A program made the translations under genes and the position numbers. A DNA stretch of 16,258 nt. Origin: CAZAQB01 sp964487155 (GTDB lineage: Bacteria; Pseudomonadota; Gammaproteobacteria; Nitrococcales; Nitrococcaceae). The DNA is taken from the NCBI GenBank assembly GCA_964487155.1, contig CAZAQB010000072.1, positions 1 to 16,258 of the forward strand. Direction: 5' to 3'. Below the pieces are notes generated by a model. The model had not been told where the DNA came from and ran no database searches. It saw only the letters and a program-made list of their open reading frames with translations. Of this stretch, positions 1 through 9,202 are shown piece after piece (the first letter of the stretch is position 1; every line of letters starts with the position of its first letter).

Positions 1-92
1 TGGGGCCAAGAGACAAGCGAGATCGGTGCAAATTTGTGAAATCTTCGGGTTAGACGCTAGGGACGCTCCGGGCGTGGATGCCGAGGAGCACG

Positions 93-121
93 CTGATTCC
101 CCCCGGGTCGCTCGTTATACT
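93..121 (+). promoter_or_regulatory. Sigma-70 promoter for tRNA-Leu (and probably tig)
   Basis: A near-consensus -10 box TATACT lies at 116-121. The -35 region at 93-98 (CTGATT) keeps only the TGA core. The bases after the -10 box (CCCGGGTCG) form a GC-rich discriminator of the kind known from stringently controlled stable-RNA promoters. Transcription would start near 128, about 14 bases before the mature tRNA. The weak -35 box lowers confidence; the rest of positions 1-92 shows no gene that I can support. Confidence 0.6.
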
Positions 122-141
122 CCCGGGTCGATGACAGTCGT

Positions 142-228
142 GCGAAAGTGGCGGAACTGGTAGACGCGCTGGGTTTAGGTCCCAGTGGGGGCGACCCCGT
201 GAGAGTTCGAGTCTCTCCTTTCGCACCA
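142..228 (+). tRNA. leuW: tRNA-Leu (anticodon UAG)
   Basis: The acceptor stem GCGAAAG (142-148) pairs perfectly with CTTTCGC (218-224), followed by discriminator A and an encoded CCA (226-228). The anticodon loop TTTAGGT (174-180), closed by CTGGG/CCCAG, gives anticodon UAG, which reads CUA and other CUN leucine codons. The long variable arm of about 87-base class II tRNAs is present (GGGGGCGACCCC region), and the T loop is TTCGAGT. Only 47 bases separate it from tig and no terminator is visible there, so tRNA and tig may share a transcript processed by RNase P and RNase E. The identity is secure. Confidence 0.97.
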
Positions 229-275
229 GATGTTCACAGAGCCCGGCCGGCCGCCTGGGCAAGAGGTGGGAGCGG

Positions 276-1586
276 ATGCAAGTAACGGTGGAAACGACCG
301 AGGGGCTGGGCCGGCGCATGCAGGTGCAGGTGCCGGCGGAGCGCATCGACAAAGAAGTCGAGTCGCGCCTCAATGACATGAAGTCCAAGGTGCGCCTGCA
401 CGGCTTCCGGCCCGGCAAGGTGCCGATGAAGGTGGTGCGCCAGCGCTACGGCGAGCAGGTCCGCGGCGAGGTGCTCTCCGAGGTGCTGGAGGCCAGCTAC
501 GCCGAGGCGGTGCAGCAGGAGAACCTGCAGCCCGCCGGTTCCCCCAGTATCGAGGAACTCAACGCCCCATCCGGCGAGGACCTCTCCTTTACCGCCAGCT
601 TCGAGGTCATGCCCCAGGTGGAGGTGAAGGGTGTCGAGGACATCGAGGTCACCCGGCCCGAAGTCGAGATCGGCGGCGCGGATGTGGACCAGGTGCTCGA
701 GCGGCTGCGCCGCCAGCACGCCACCTTCGAGACCGTCGAGCGGGCGGCCCAGGACGGCGACCGGGTGGTGGTGGACTTCCACGGCACGGTCGATGGAGAA
801 GAGTTCGCCGGCAACCAGGGCGAGGACACCCCGGTGGAAATCGGCTCCGGGCGCATGCCGCCGGAATTCGAGGACGGCCTGGTGGGGATCTCCGCTGGCG
901 AGCAGCGTACCGTGGACTACACCTTCCCGGAGCACTTCCCCGACGCCAGCATCGCCGGCCGCCAGGCCCACTTCCAGGTCACCGCCAAGCAGGTGGAGGA
1001 GCCCCACCTGCCGGCGGCGGACGATGAGTTCGCCCGCCAGGTGGGCATCGAGGAGGGCGGCCTCGAGGCGCTGCGCGGGCGCATCCGGGAGAGCCTGGAG
1101 CGGGACCGCGACCAGGCCATCCGCCGCCGCCTCAAGGAGCAGGTCATGGAAGGCCTCTACCGCCGCAACCCCCTGGAACTCCCCAAGGCCCTGCTGGACG
1201 GGGAGATCGCCCACCTGCGCGAGCAGGGAGGCGGCGCCGAGCAGGCCCCGGCCGAGCAGCTGGAGGAGCAGGCCCGGCGCCGGGTGACCCTGGGGCTGGT
1301 GGTCAACGAGATCGTGCGCGAGAACGAGATCAAGCTCGACCAGGAGCGCCTGCAGCGCACCCTGGCGGAGATCGCCTCCGGCTACGAGCGCCCGCGGGAA
1401 GTGATCCAGCACTACACCCAGGACCAGCGCGTCATGGAGGGCCTGCAGGTGGCGGTGCTGGAGGACCAGGTGGTGGACTGGGCCATGCAGCGGGTGCAGG
1501 TCACCGGCCAGCCCATGAGCCTGCAGGAACTCATGGTCGGCGGTGCGGACCAACAGGCAGACGACAGCGCCGGGGAGGCGTCATGA
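276..1586 (+). CDS. tig: Trigger factor, ribosome-associated chaperone
   Basis: This 436-residue protein matches trigger factor (432 in E. coli). The N-terminal ribosome-binding domain carries the signature GFRPGKVP at residues 43-50, the loop that docks on ribosomal protein L23 at the exit tunnel. An FKBP-type peptidyl-prolyl isomerase domain follows at about residues 160-247 (starting DGDRVVVDF), then the long helical C-terminal arms that cradle nascent chains. The ATG at 276 is preceded by AGAGGTGG at 262-269, a good ribosome binding site. The stop overlaps the clpP start by four bases (ATGA), so clpP translation is probably coupled. It acts in the cytosol on newly made proteins, upstream of the ClpXP protease encoded next to it. 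No separate tig promoter is visible in the 47 bases after the tRNA. Confidence 0.98.
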   Translation: MQVTVETTEGLGRRMQVQVPAERIDKEVESRLNDMKSKVRLHGFRPGKVPMKVVRQRYGEQVRGEVLSEVLEASYAEAVQQENLQPAGSPSIEELNAPSGEDLSFTASFEVMPQVEVKGVEDIEVTRPEVEIGGADVDQVLERLRRQHATFETVERAAQDGDRVVVDFHGTVDGEEFAGNQGEDTPVEIGSGRMPPEFEDGLVGISAGEQRTVDYTFPEHFPDASIAGRQAHFQVTAKQVEEPHLPAADDEFARQVGIEEGGLEALRGRIRESLERDRDQAIRRRLKEQVMEGLYRRNPLELPKALLDGEIAHLREQGGGAEQAPAEQLEEQARRRVTLGLVVNEIVRENEIKLDQERLQRTLAEIASGYERPREVIQHYTQDQRVMEGLQVAVLEDQVVDWAMQRVQVTGQPMSLQELMVGGADQQADDSAGEAS

Positions 1587-2233
1587 GCGACAACGAGCGC
1601 AAGGGGCCGCCGCCCATGGAGGCCACCGGGCTGGTGCCGATGGTGGTGGAGCAGACCTCCCGCGGCGAGCGGGCCTACGACATCTACTCGCGGCTCCTCA
1701 AGGAACGGGTGATCTTCCTGGTGGGCGGCGTGGAGGACTACCAAGCCAACCTGGTGATCGCCCAGCTGCTGTTCCTGGAGTCGGAGAACCCCGACAAGGA
1801 CATCCACCTCTACATCAACTCGCCGGGAGGCGTGGTGACGGCCGGCATGGCCATCTACGACACCATGCGCTTCGTCAAGCCGGACATCAGCACGGTGTGC
1901 ATCGGCCAGGCCGCCAGCATGGGGGCCCTGCTGCTGGCCGGGGGGGCCGCGGGCAAGCGTTTCGCCCTGCCCAATACCCGCATCATGATCCACCAGCCTC
2001 TGGGCGGTTTTCAGGGCCAGGCCTCGGACGTGGACATCCACGCCCGCGAGATCCTGAAGATGCGCGAGCGGCTCAACGAAATCCTCGCCGAGCACACCGG
2101 CCAGGACGTGGAGACCATTGCGCGCGACACCGAGCGTGACAATTTCATGGACGCCACCACCGCGGCGGAATACGGTCTAATTGACGGAGTGCTCAGCGAC
2201 CGGGCCAGCCTGCTGGGCAAGGGGCAGAGCTGA
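1583..2233 (+). CDS. clpP: ClpP, proteolytic subunit of ClpXP/ClpAP protease
   Basis: This 216-residue serine peptidase assembles as a double heptameric barrel and degrades substrates fed in by ClpX or ClpA. The catalytic triad is visible as S112 (in GQAASMG), H137 (in MIHQP) and D186 (in TERDNF), with the same spacing as E. coli S111/H136/D185 in precursor numbering. The strand-forming NSPGG motif is at residues 79-83. Residues 1 to about 15 (ending MEAT) correspond to the autoprocessed propeptide, with mature protein starting near GLVPMVVEQ. A short C-terminal extension (about nine residues longer than the 207 of E. coli) ends in LLGKGQS. A GGGGAGG site at 1572-1578, inside the tig reading frame, serves the ATG. 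A gap of 123 bases follows before clpX, with no convincing terminator. Confidence 0.98.
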   Translation: MSDNERKGPPPMEATGLVPMVVEQTSRGERAYDIYSRLLKERVIFLVGGVEDYQANLVIAQLLFLESENPDKDIHLYINSPGGVVTAGMAIYDTMRFVKPDISTVCIGQAASMGALLLAGGAAGKRFALPNTRIMIHQPLGGFQGQASDVDIHAREILKMRERLNEILAEHTGQDVETIARDTERDNFMDATTAAEYGLIDGVLSDRASLLGKGQS

Positions 2234-2356
2234 TCCCCTGCAAGCGCCTGGGGCGGTGTCCCGAGCGTGCCGGGGCTGTGATCGCGTCCACTTGCGCACC
2301 CCCTGAAAAGTAGGCAAGGTTGAATGGAGTCCATCTCCATCGGCCGAGGGCAAGAG

Positions 2357-3634
2357 ATGAGCGATCGAGACAACGGCAGGGACGACGGCGGCAAGCTGCT
2401 CTACTGCTCGTTCTGCGGCAAGAGCCAGCACGAGGTTCGCAAGCTGATTGCGGGCCCGTCCGTGTTCGTCTGCGACGAATGCGTCGAGCTCTGCAACGAC
2501 ATCATCCGCGAGGAGATGGAAGAGAAATCCACCGGGGGCGGCAACAAGCTGCCCAAGCCCCAGGAGATCAAGAACGTCCTGGATGAGTATGTCATCGGCC
2601 AGCAGCAGGCCAAGAAGGTCCTGTCGGTGGCGGTGTACAACCATTACAAGCGGATGGAAGTCGCCTCCCACTCCAAGAACGAGGTGGAGCTCTCGAAGAG
2701 CAACATCCTGCTGATCGGTCCCACCGGTTCCGGCAAGACCCTGCTGGCGGAGACCCTGGCCCGGCTGCTGGACGTCCCCTTCACCATCGCCGACGCCACC
2801 ACCCTCACCGAGGCGGGCTACGTTGGCGAGGATGTCGAGAACATCATCCAGAAGCTGCTGCAGAAGTGCGACTACGACGTGGAGAAGGCCCAGCAGGGCA
2901 TCGTCTACATCGACGAAATCGACAAGATCTCCCGCAAGTCGGACAATCCTTCCATCACCCGGGACGTTTCGGGGGAGGGGGTGCAGCAGGCCCTGTTGAA
3001 GCTGATCGAGGGCACCGTCGCCTCGGTGCCGCCCCAGGGCGGGCGCAAGCACCCCCAGCAGGAGTTCCTGCAGGTCCACACCGACAACATCCTGTTCATC
3101 TGCGGCGGCGCCTTCGCCGGGCTGGAGCGCGTCATCCGCCAGCGTTCCGAGCGCGGCGGTATCGGTTTCTCCGCGGAGATCAAGAGTTCGGCCGAGCGCA
3201 AGAACGTGGGTGACACCCTGCGTGAGGTGGAGCCGGAGGACCTTATCCGATTTGGCCTGATCCCGGAGTTCGTGGGCCGCATGCCGGTGGTGGCGACGCT
3301 GGACGAACTCGACGAGGAGGCCCTGATGCGCATCCTCAAGGAGCCCAAGAACGCGCTGGTCAAGCAGTACAATAAGCTGTTCGACATGGAGGGCGTGGGC
3401 CTTGAGTTCCGGGAGGAAGCCCTGGCCGCCATCGCCAGCAAGGCTCTGGAGCGCAAGACCGGGGCCCGGGGCCTGCGTACCCTGATCGAGCAGGTGCTGC
3501 TGGACACCATGTACGACCTGCCGTCCATGGACAACGTGAGCAAGGTGGTGATCGACGAGTCCGTGGTGCGGGGCGAGTCCAAGCCCTACATCATTTACGA
3601 AGGGGCGGAGCAGCCGAAGGCCGCTTCCGACTGA
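2357..3634 (+). CDS. clpX: ClpX, AAA+ unfoldase of the ClpXP protease
   Basis: The protein (425 residues; 424 in E. coli) recognises tagged substrates such as SsrA-tailed chains, unfolds them with ATP and passes them to ClpP. The N-terminal zinc-binding domain has cysteines C17, C20, C39 and C42. The AAA+ module has Walker A GPTGSGKT (121-128), the pore loop GYVG (154-157) and Walker B ending D186-E187. A GIGF loop later in the protein is the ClpP-docking motif. I chose the ATG at 2357 because it has GAGGG at 2346-2350 and gives the usual family length. An in-frame ATG at 2324 (AAGG at 2316-2319) would add eleven residues and cannot be excluded. No strong promoter is seen in the 123-base gap after clpP, so clpPX is probably one transcript. 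Confidence 0.97.
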   Translation: MSDRDNGRDDGGKLLYCSFCGKSQHEVRKLIAGPSVFVCDECVELCNDIIREEMEEKSTGGGNKLPKPQEIKNVLDEYVIGQQQAKKVLSVAVYNHYKRMEVASHSKNEVELSKSNILLIGPTGSGKTLLAETLARLLDVPFTIADATTLTEAGYVGEDVENIIQKLLQKCDYDVEKAQQGIVYIDEIDKISRKSDNPSITRDVSGEGVQQALLKLIEGTVASVPPQGGRKHPQQEFLQVHTDNILFICGGAFAGLERVIRQRSERGGIGFSAEIKSSAERKNVGDTLREVEPEDLIRFGLIPEFVGRMPVVATLDELDEEALMRILKEPKNALVKQYNKLFDMEGVGLEFREEALAAIASKALERKTGARGLRTLIEQVLLDTMYDLPSMDNVSKVVIDESVVRGESKPYIIYEGAEQPKAASD

Positions 3635-3710
3635 TCCCGGCGCTCCCGTCCGCTGGCGCCTGGACGTTCCCGCCCTCCACGACCCCCACCGTCCGTCGGC
3701 GGGGGCACGC

Positions 3711-3739
3711 ATTGAAACCGCCCTCCCGCGGCCTCATAT
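3711..3739 (+). promoter_or_regulatory. Sigma-32 (RpoH) heat-shock promoter of lon
   Basis: The -35 element ATTGAAA (3711-3717) and the -10 element CCTCATAT (3732-3739) are separated by 14 bases. The classical RpoH consensus is CTTGAAA, then 11-16 bases, then CCCCATNT, so the match is 6 of 7 and 6 of 7 specified bases with ideal spacing. Transcription would start near 3746, giving a leader of about 57 bases to the lon ATG at 3803. Lon is a known heat-shock gene, so position and function agree. A GC hairpin just upstream (3683-3705, CCCCC-A-CCG paired with CGG-C-GGGGG) has no T tract and is not a standard terminator. Confidence 0.85.
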
Positions 3740-3802
3740 CCCGACCAGATGAAGATGCGGCGCCAGCCCCGGTGGCGGGCGCCCCTGCGAGTGAGGATTC
3801 CC

Positions 3803-6238
<2,436 letters not shown>

Positions 6239-6248
6239 TCAGGAGGCG

Positions 6249-6282
6249 GGTCCGGCCCTTGCCCAGCGGCCGGACCTTTGTT
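6249..6282 (+). terminator. Rho-independent terminator of lon
   Basis: A perfect 9-bp stem, GGTCCGGCC (6249-6257) with GGCCGGACC (6268-6276), has a 10-base loop and is followed by TTTGTT (6277-6282). It begins 11 bases after the lon stop codon. The end of the T tract is the start of the hupB -35 box, so terminator and next promoter are fused. Confidence 0.88.
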
Positions 6283-6310
6283 GACAGTACGAGAGCCCCA
6301 TTGCTATACC
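6281..6310 (+). promoter_or_regulatory. Strong sigma-70 promoter of hupB
   Basis: A perfect -35 box TTGACA (6281-6286), an 18-base spacer and a -10 box TATACC (6305-6310) preceded by TGC (extended -10 motif, 6302-6304) make this the best housekeeping promoter in the window. Transcription would begin near 6317, leaving an unusually long leader of about 245 bases before the HU start codon. Nothing nearer to hupB looks like a promoter. Confidence 0.85.
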
Positions 6311-6318
6311 TCGTCGCG

Positions 6319-6346
6319 AGGCGGGCGGTGCGTGCGTCGCCCGCCT
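6319..6346 (+). promoter_or_regulatory. Hairpin at the very 5' end of the hupB leader
   Basis: A perfect 9-bp stem, AGGCGGGCG (6319-6327) with CGCCCGCCT (6338-6346), has a 10-base loop and is followed by TCTTC. It begins within two or three bases of the predicted hupB transcription start. It could be a 5' stabilising hairpin of the mRNA or an early terminator (attenuator). The T-poor tail makes efficient termination uncertain. The remaining leader (6347-6561) has no reading frame I can support. A helix can be drawn closing it (CTTTGGTGA near 6418-6426 with TCACCAGAAG at 6530-6539), but such pairings are common in GC-rich DNA. Confidence 0.5.
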
Positions 6347-6561
6347 TCTTCAATCCGGTTGCAGGATCGCCTCACAGCCCGCTCGCCGAGCACGACCGGC
6401 GGCGAGTTCCCCCTGGGCTTTGGTGATACTGGACGTGCATGGTGGGCGCTGGCACGGTGCTCTGGAGAGCTGCCGGGACAGATGTCCGTTGTCGTGGAAA
6501 TGGAGTGGCCTTAGGGCATCTATTCGAGGTCACCAGAAGAAACCGCCAAGGGGAAGATTGA

Positions 6562-6834
6562 ATGAATAAGTCAGAACTGATCGAAGCTGTGGCGCAGTCC
6601 GCCGACATCTCCAAGGCTGCCGCCACCCGGGCGGTGGACGCGTTCGTAGACAACGTGGTGCAGGCCCTGAAGGAGGGCGACCAGGTGACTCTGGTGGGCT
6701 TCGGCACCTTTCTGGTGCGCGAGCGCGCCGCCCGCACCGGCCGCAATCCGCGCACCGGCGAGACGATCCGCATCGCTGCCTCCAAAGTGCCCGGGTTCAA
6801 GGCTGGCAAGGGCCTGAAGGATGCACTAAACTAG
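6562..6834 (+). CDS. hupB: HU DNA-binding protein (beta-type)
   Basis: This 90-residue protein is full length for HU, the small basic nucleoid protein that bends DNA as a dimer and helps compaction, replication and recombination. The GFGTF turn is at residues 46-50 and the DNA-binding arm signature GRNPRTGE at 60-67, with the intercalating proline at P63. The ATG is preceded by AAGGGGAAG (6548-6556), a strong ribosome site. Position just after lon is the classical place of hupB. The stop codon is only 14 bases from tRNA-Val with no promoter or terminator between, so the mRNA is probably continuous with the two tRNAs. HU subunits and IHF share the fold; the lon linkage and sequence favour HU over IHF. 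Confidence 0.96.
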   Translation: MNKSELIEAVAQSADISKAAATRAVDAFVDNVVQALKEGDQVTLVGFGTFLVRERAARTGRNPRTGETIRIAASKVPGFKAGKGLKDALN

Positions 6835-6848
6835 CCGCCTTTCGCGCG

Positions 6849-6924
6849 GGGTGGTTAGCTCAGCTGGGAGAGCATCGCCCTTACAAGGCGAATGTCGGGG
6901 GTTCGAGCCCCTCACCACCCACCA
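6849..6924 (+). tRNA. tRNA-Val (anticodon UAC)
   Basis: The acceptor stem GGGTGGT (6849-6855) pairs with ACCACCC (6914-6920), then discriminator A and encoded CCA. The anticodon loop CTTACAA, closed by TCGCC/GGCGA, gives UAC, which reads valine GUA/GUN codons. D arm (AGCTCAGCTGGGAGAGC) and T loop (TTCGAGC) are canonical. It lies 14 bases after hupB and 6 bases before tRNA-Asp, implying one precursor. Confidence 0.97.
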
Positions 6925-6930
6925 GAATCT

Positions 6931-7007
6931 GGAGCGGTAGTTCAGCTGGTTAGAATGCCGGCCTGTCACGCCGGAGGTCGCGGGTTCGAGTCCCGTCCGC
7001 TCCGCCA
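6931..7007 (+). tRNA. tRNA-Asp (anticodon GUC)
   Basis: The acceptor stem GGAGCGG (6931-6937) pairs with CCGCTCC (6997-7003), followed by discriminator G and encoded CCA (7005-7007). The anticodon loop CTGTCAC, closed by CCGGC/GCCGG, gives GUC for aspartate. The T arm GCGGGTTCGAGTCCCGT is canonical. It is the last gene before a strong terminator. Confidence 0.97.
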
Positions 7008-7022
7008 CCTGGTCCCAGCAAG

Positions 7023-7053
7023 CGAAAGGCGCCCCGGCGGCGCCTTTTCGTTT
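7023..7053 (+). terminator. Rho-independent terminator after tRNA-Asp
   Basis: AAAGGCGCC (7025-7033) pairs with GGCGCCTTT (7039-7047) around the 5-base loop CCGGC, and the flanking CGA/TCG can extend the stem. TTTTCGTTT follows. It ends the hupB-tRNA-Val-tRNA-Asp unit. The A-rich 5' side would also give a T tract on the minus strand, so it could work both ways. Only 56 bases remain before ppiD, with a small hairpin (7061-7079) and no convincing promoter. Confidence 0.9.
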
Positions 7054-7109
7054 GTCAGGCCTCCGGTCGAGAACCGGGGTACCTTGCTGATCTGACGACG
7101 GAAGAACCC

Positions 7110-9023
7110 ATGCTTCAGGCGATCCACGACGGGGTTAAGGGCTGGCTGGCCTACATCATCGTCGCCCTGCTGATCATCCCCTTCGCCTTTGTCGGCGTGT
7201 ACAACTATTTCACCGGCGGCTCCAACCCGGTGGTGGCCGAGGTGGCGGGGGTGGAAATCACCCGCGGCGAGCTGGATCAGGCGGTGCAGCGCCAGCAGCA
7301 GCGGCTGCGCCAGGCTCTTGGCGAGCGCTACGATCCGGCTTTGTTCGACGACGACACCCTGCGCCGCCAGGCGCTGCAGCAGCTTATCGACCGGGCCCTG
7401 CTGCTCGGTTACGCCGACGGCGCCGGGCTGCGGGCCACCGACGAAGCGCTGCGGGCGAGTCTGCGGGCGGAGCCTGCCTTTCAGCAGGATGGGCGCTTCT
7501 CCGCCGAGCGCTACCGCAGCATCCTCCAGCGAAACAACCTCAGCGCCGAGGCCTACGAGGCCCAGCTGCGCCGCGACCTGGCGCTGCGCCAGGTGCAGGA
7601 TGCGGTATCCCGGGCCGCCCTGGTGACCGAGGCGGACGTGCGCCGGTTCATCGCCGTGGCCGGCCAGCAGCGCCAGGTGACCTGGCTGCGGGTGCCCGCC
7701 AGCGCCTTCCAGGACCAGGTCGAGGTGAGCCCCGAGGAAGTGGCCGAGTACTACCAGTCCAATCAGGACGAGTTCCGGCTGCCGGAGGCGGTGCGGCTGC
7801 GCTACCTCATGCTCGACCTGAAGTCCGTGGCGGAGGATGTCGAACTCACCGAGGCCGACCTGCGCGAGCATTACCAGGCCACCCAGGATCGCTACGGCAC
7901 CCCTGAGCGCCGGCGGATGCGCCATATCCTCCTGGCCGTGCCGGAAGAAGCCGACGCCGAGACCGCCGCTCAGGCCCGGGAGCAGATTCAGGCCCTGGAG
8001 GAGCGGCTGCGCAACGGGGCCGATTTTGCCCGGCTGGCCCAGGAGCACTCCAACGATCCCGGCTCCGCCGCCGTGGGGGGCGACCTCGGCCTGGTGGGCC
8101 GGGACGAGATGGTGCCAGCCTTTGAGGAAGTGGCCTTCAACCTGCCCGTGGGCCAGCTGAGCGAGCCGGTGCGAAGCGAGTTCGGCTGGCACCTGATCGA
8201 GGTCACCGAGATCGAGGGCGGCGAGGCCAAGCCTTTCGAGGAAGTGCGCGAGCAGGTGCGCCAGGAGCTGGCTCTGGAGCGCGCCCGCAACCGCTTCTTC
8301 GAGCTGGGAAACGAAATGGCCAACCTGGCCTTCGAGACCCCGGACAGCCTGGAGCCCGCCGCCGAGGCCCTGGGACTGGCGGTCCAAGAGACCGACTGGA
8401 TCCCGCGATCCGGCACCGCCGACGGCCTCGGTGCCGAGTCCGCCGTGGTGCGGGCCGCCTTCGATCCGGAAGTGCTGGAGCAGGGGCTCAACAGCCGCCT
8501 GCTGGAGCTGGAAGGCAACCGCCAGGTGGTGGTGCGCCTCGCCGAGCACCGCGCCGCCGAGACGCAGCCCCTGGAGCAGGTTCGCGACCAGGTGCGGGAG
8601 CGCCTGGTGGCCCGGGAGGCGAGCCGGCTGGCGGCGGAGGAGGCCGCGCGTCTGGCCGAGGCCCTGCGTGAAGGCGGGGAACCGGGTGCACTGGCGGACG
8701 ACTCTCCGGCCATGATCCGGGAGGCGGGCTGGGTGCGCCGGGACGGCACCGACCTGCCCCGGCCACTGGTGCCGCCGCTGTTCAAGATGCCGCCTCCGCC
8801 CGAAGATGGCGTGACCACCGAGGTGGTGCCCCTGCCCGCCGGCGATGCGGCCGTGCTGGCCCTGCAGGGGGTGCGCAACGGTGAGCTCGCGGATCTCAGC
8901 GAGCAGGAACTCACCGGCGTGCGCCGGGACCTGCAGCAGCTCCGGGCCCGCGGGCACCTGCAGGCCCTGGTGGACTCCCTGCGCCAGGATGCCGAAGTGA
9001 GCATCCGCGAGGAGAGGCTGTAG
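7110..9023 (+). CDS. ppiD: PpiD, membrane-anchored periplasmic chaperone (SurA-like)
   Basis: The 637-residue protein (623 in E. coli) has one N-terminal membrane helix at about residues 12-31 with the body in the periplasm, where PpiD sits by the SecYEG translocon and assists proteins leaving it. A SurA-like N-terminal chaperone region follows the anchor. A single parvulin (PpiC-type) rotamase domain runs from about M270-R271-H272-I273-L274 to GWHLIEV at 359-365. The C-terminal third is helical, rich in Glu, Arg and Ala, and ends in a second SurA-like lobe. In E. coli the parvulin domain is reported to lack isomerase activity; I cannot tell for this one. The ATG has a modest ribosome site (ACGGAAG, 7098-7104). 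The gene converges with fabI. Position after hupB supports PpiD over other parvulins. Confidence 0.94.
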   Translation: MLQAIHDGVKGWLAYIIVALLIIPFAFVGVYNYFTGGSNPVVAEVAGVEITRGELDQAVQRQQQRLRQALGERYDPALFDDDTLRRQALQQLIDRALLLGYADGAGLRATDEALRASLRAEPAFQQDGRFSAERYRSILQRNNLSAEAYEAQLRRDLALRQVQDAVSRAALVTEADVRRFIAVAGQQRQVTWLRVPASAFQDQVEVSPEEVAEYYQSNQDEFRLPEAVRLRYLMLDLKSVAEDVELTEADLREHYQATQDRYGTPERRRMRHILLAVPEEADAETAAQAREQIQALEERLRNGADFARLAQEHSNDPGSAAVGGDLGLVGRDEMVPAFEEVAFNLPVGQLSEPVRSEFGWHLIEVTEIEGGEAKPFEEVREQVRQELALERARNRFFELGNEMANLAFETPDSLEPAAEALGLAVQETDWIPRSGTADGLGAESAVVRAAFDPEVLEQGLNSRLLELEGNRQVVVRLAEHRAAETQPLEQVRDQVRERLVAREASRLAAEEAARLAEALREGGEPGALADDSPAMIREAGWVRRDGTDLPRPLVPPLFKMPPPPEDGVTTEVVPLPAGDAAVLALQGVRNGELADLSEQELTGVRRDLQQLRARGHLQALVDSLRQDAEVSIREERL

Positions 9024-9071
9024 CGGGCCTCGGCCTCGCGCCCAGGTGACTCGGGGTTGGAGCCTCCGGCG

Positions 9072-9198
9072 GCGGCTCTGGGACGAGGACTGAGTGAAAA
9101 GGACTGAGGGCTGAGTGGAAGAGGGGGCTTGACGGACGCCGGGGTGGCGCCAGGCTCAGTCCTCAGTCCTCAGTCCTCAGTCCTCAGTCCTCAGTCCT
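9072..9198. repeat. AGGACTG/CAGTCCT inverted heptamer element, copy 1
   Basis: The left arm is built in steps of seven: AGGACTG (9086-9092), AGTGAAA, AGGACTG (9100-9106), AGGGCTG, AGTGGAA. A core (GAGGGGGCTTGAC, then GCCGGGGTGG) follows, and the right arm is six perfect tandem CAGTCCT units at 9157-9198. The arms are reverse complements and can form a long hairpin. The flank GGCGGCTCTGG before the left arm is also shared with copy 2. The element fills the ppiD-fabI gap and ends four bases from the fabI stop codon. Read on the minus strand, the second arm ends CAGTCCTTTT, resembling a terminator for fabI. The remaining gap, 9024-9071, shows nothing else. Confidence 0.9.
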
Positions 9199-9202
9199 CC
9201 CC

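Noticed and set aside
1..92. End of an upstream gene or a second promoter (TTGTGA at 34-39)
   Set aside because: No -10 box at a proper distance and no frame with a recognisable end.
2258..2276. Terminator between clpP and clpX (GTCCCG/CGGGGC hairpin)
   Set aside because: Only 6 bp with a T-G pair and no T tract follows.
2302..2336. Heat-shock promoter before clpX (CCTGAAA ... GTCCATCT)
   Set aside because: The spacer is 20 bases, too long for RpoH, and the -10 part is poor.
6278..6514. Small gene in the hupB leader (frames at 6235-6426 and 6278-6514)
   Set aside because: No ribosome site, starts before the predicted transcription start, and no recognisable protein.
9157..9198. CRISPR array from the repeated CAGTCCT
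   Set aside because: The unit is seven bases with no spacers and no cas genes; it is a simple tandem array.
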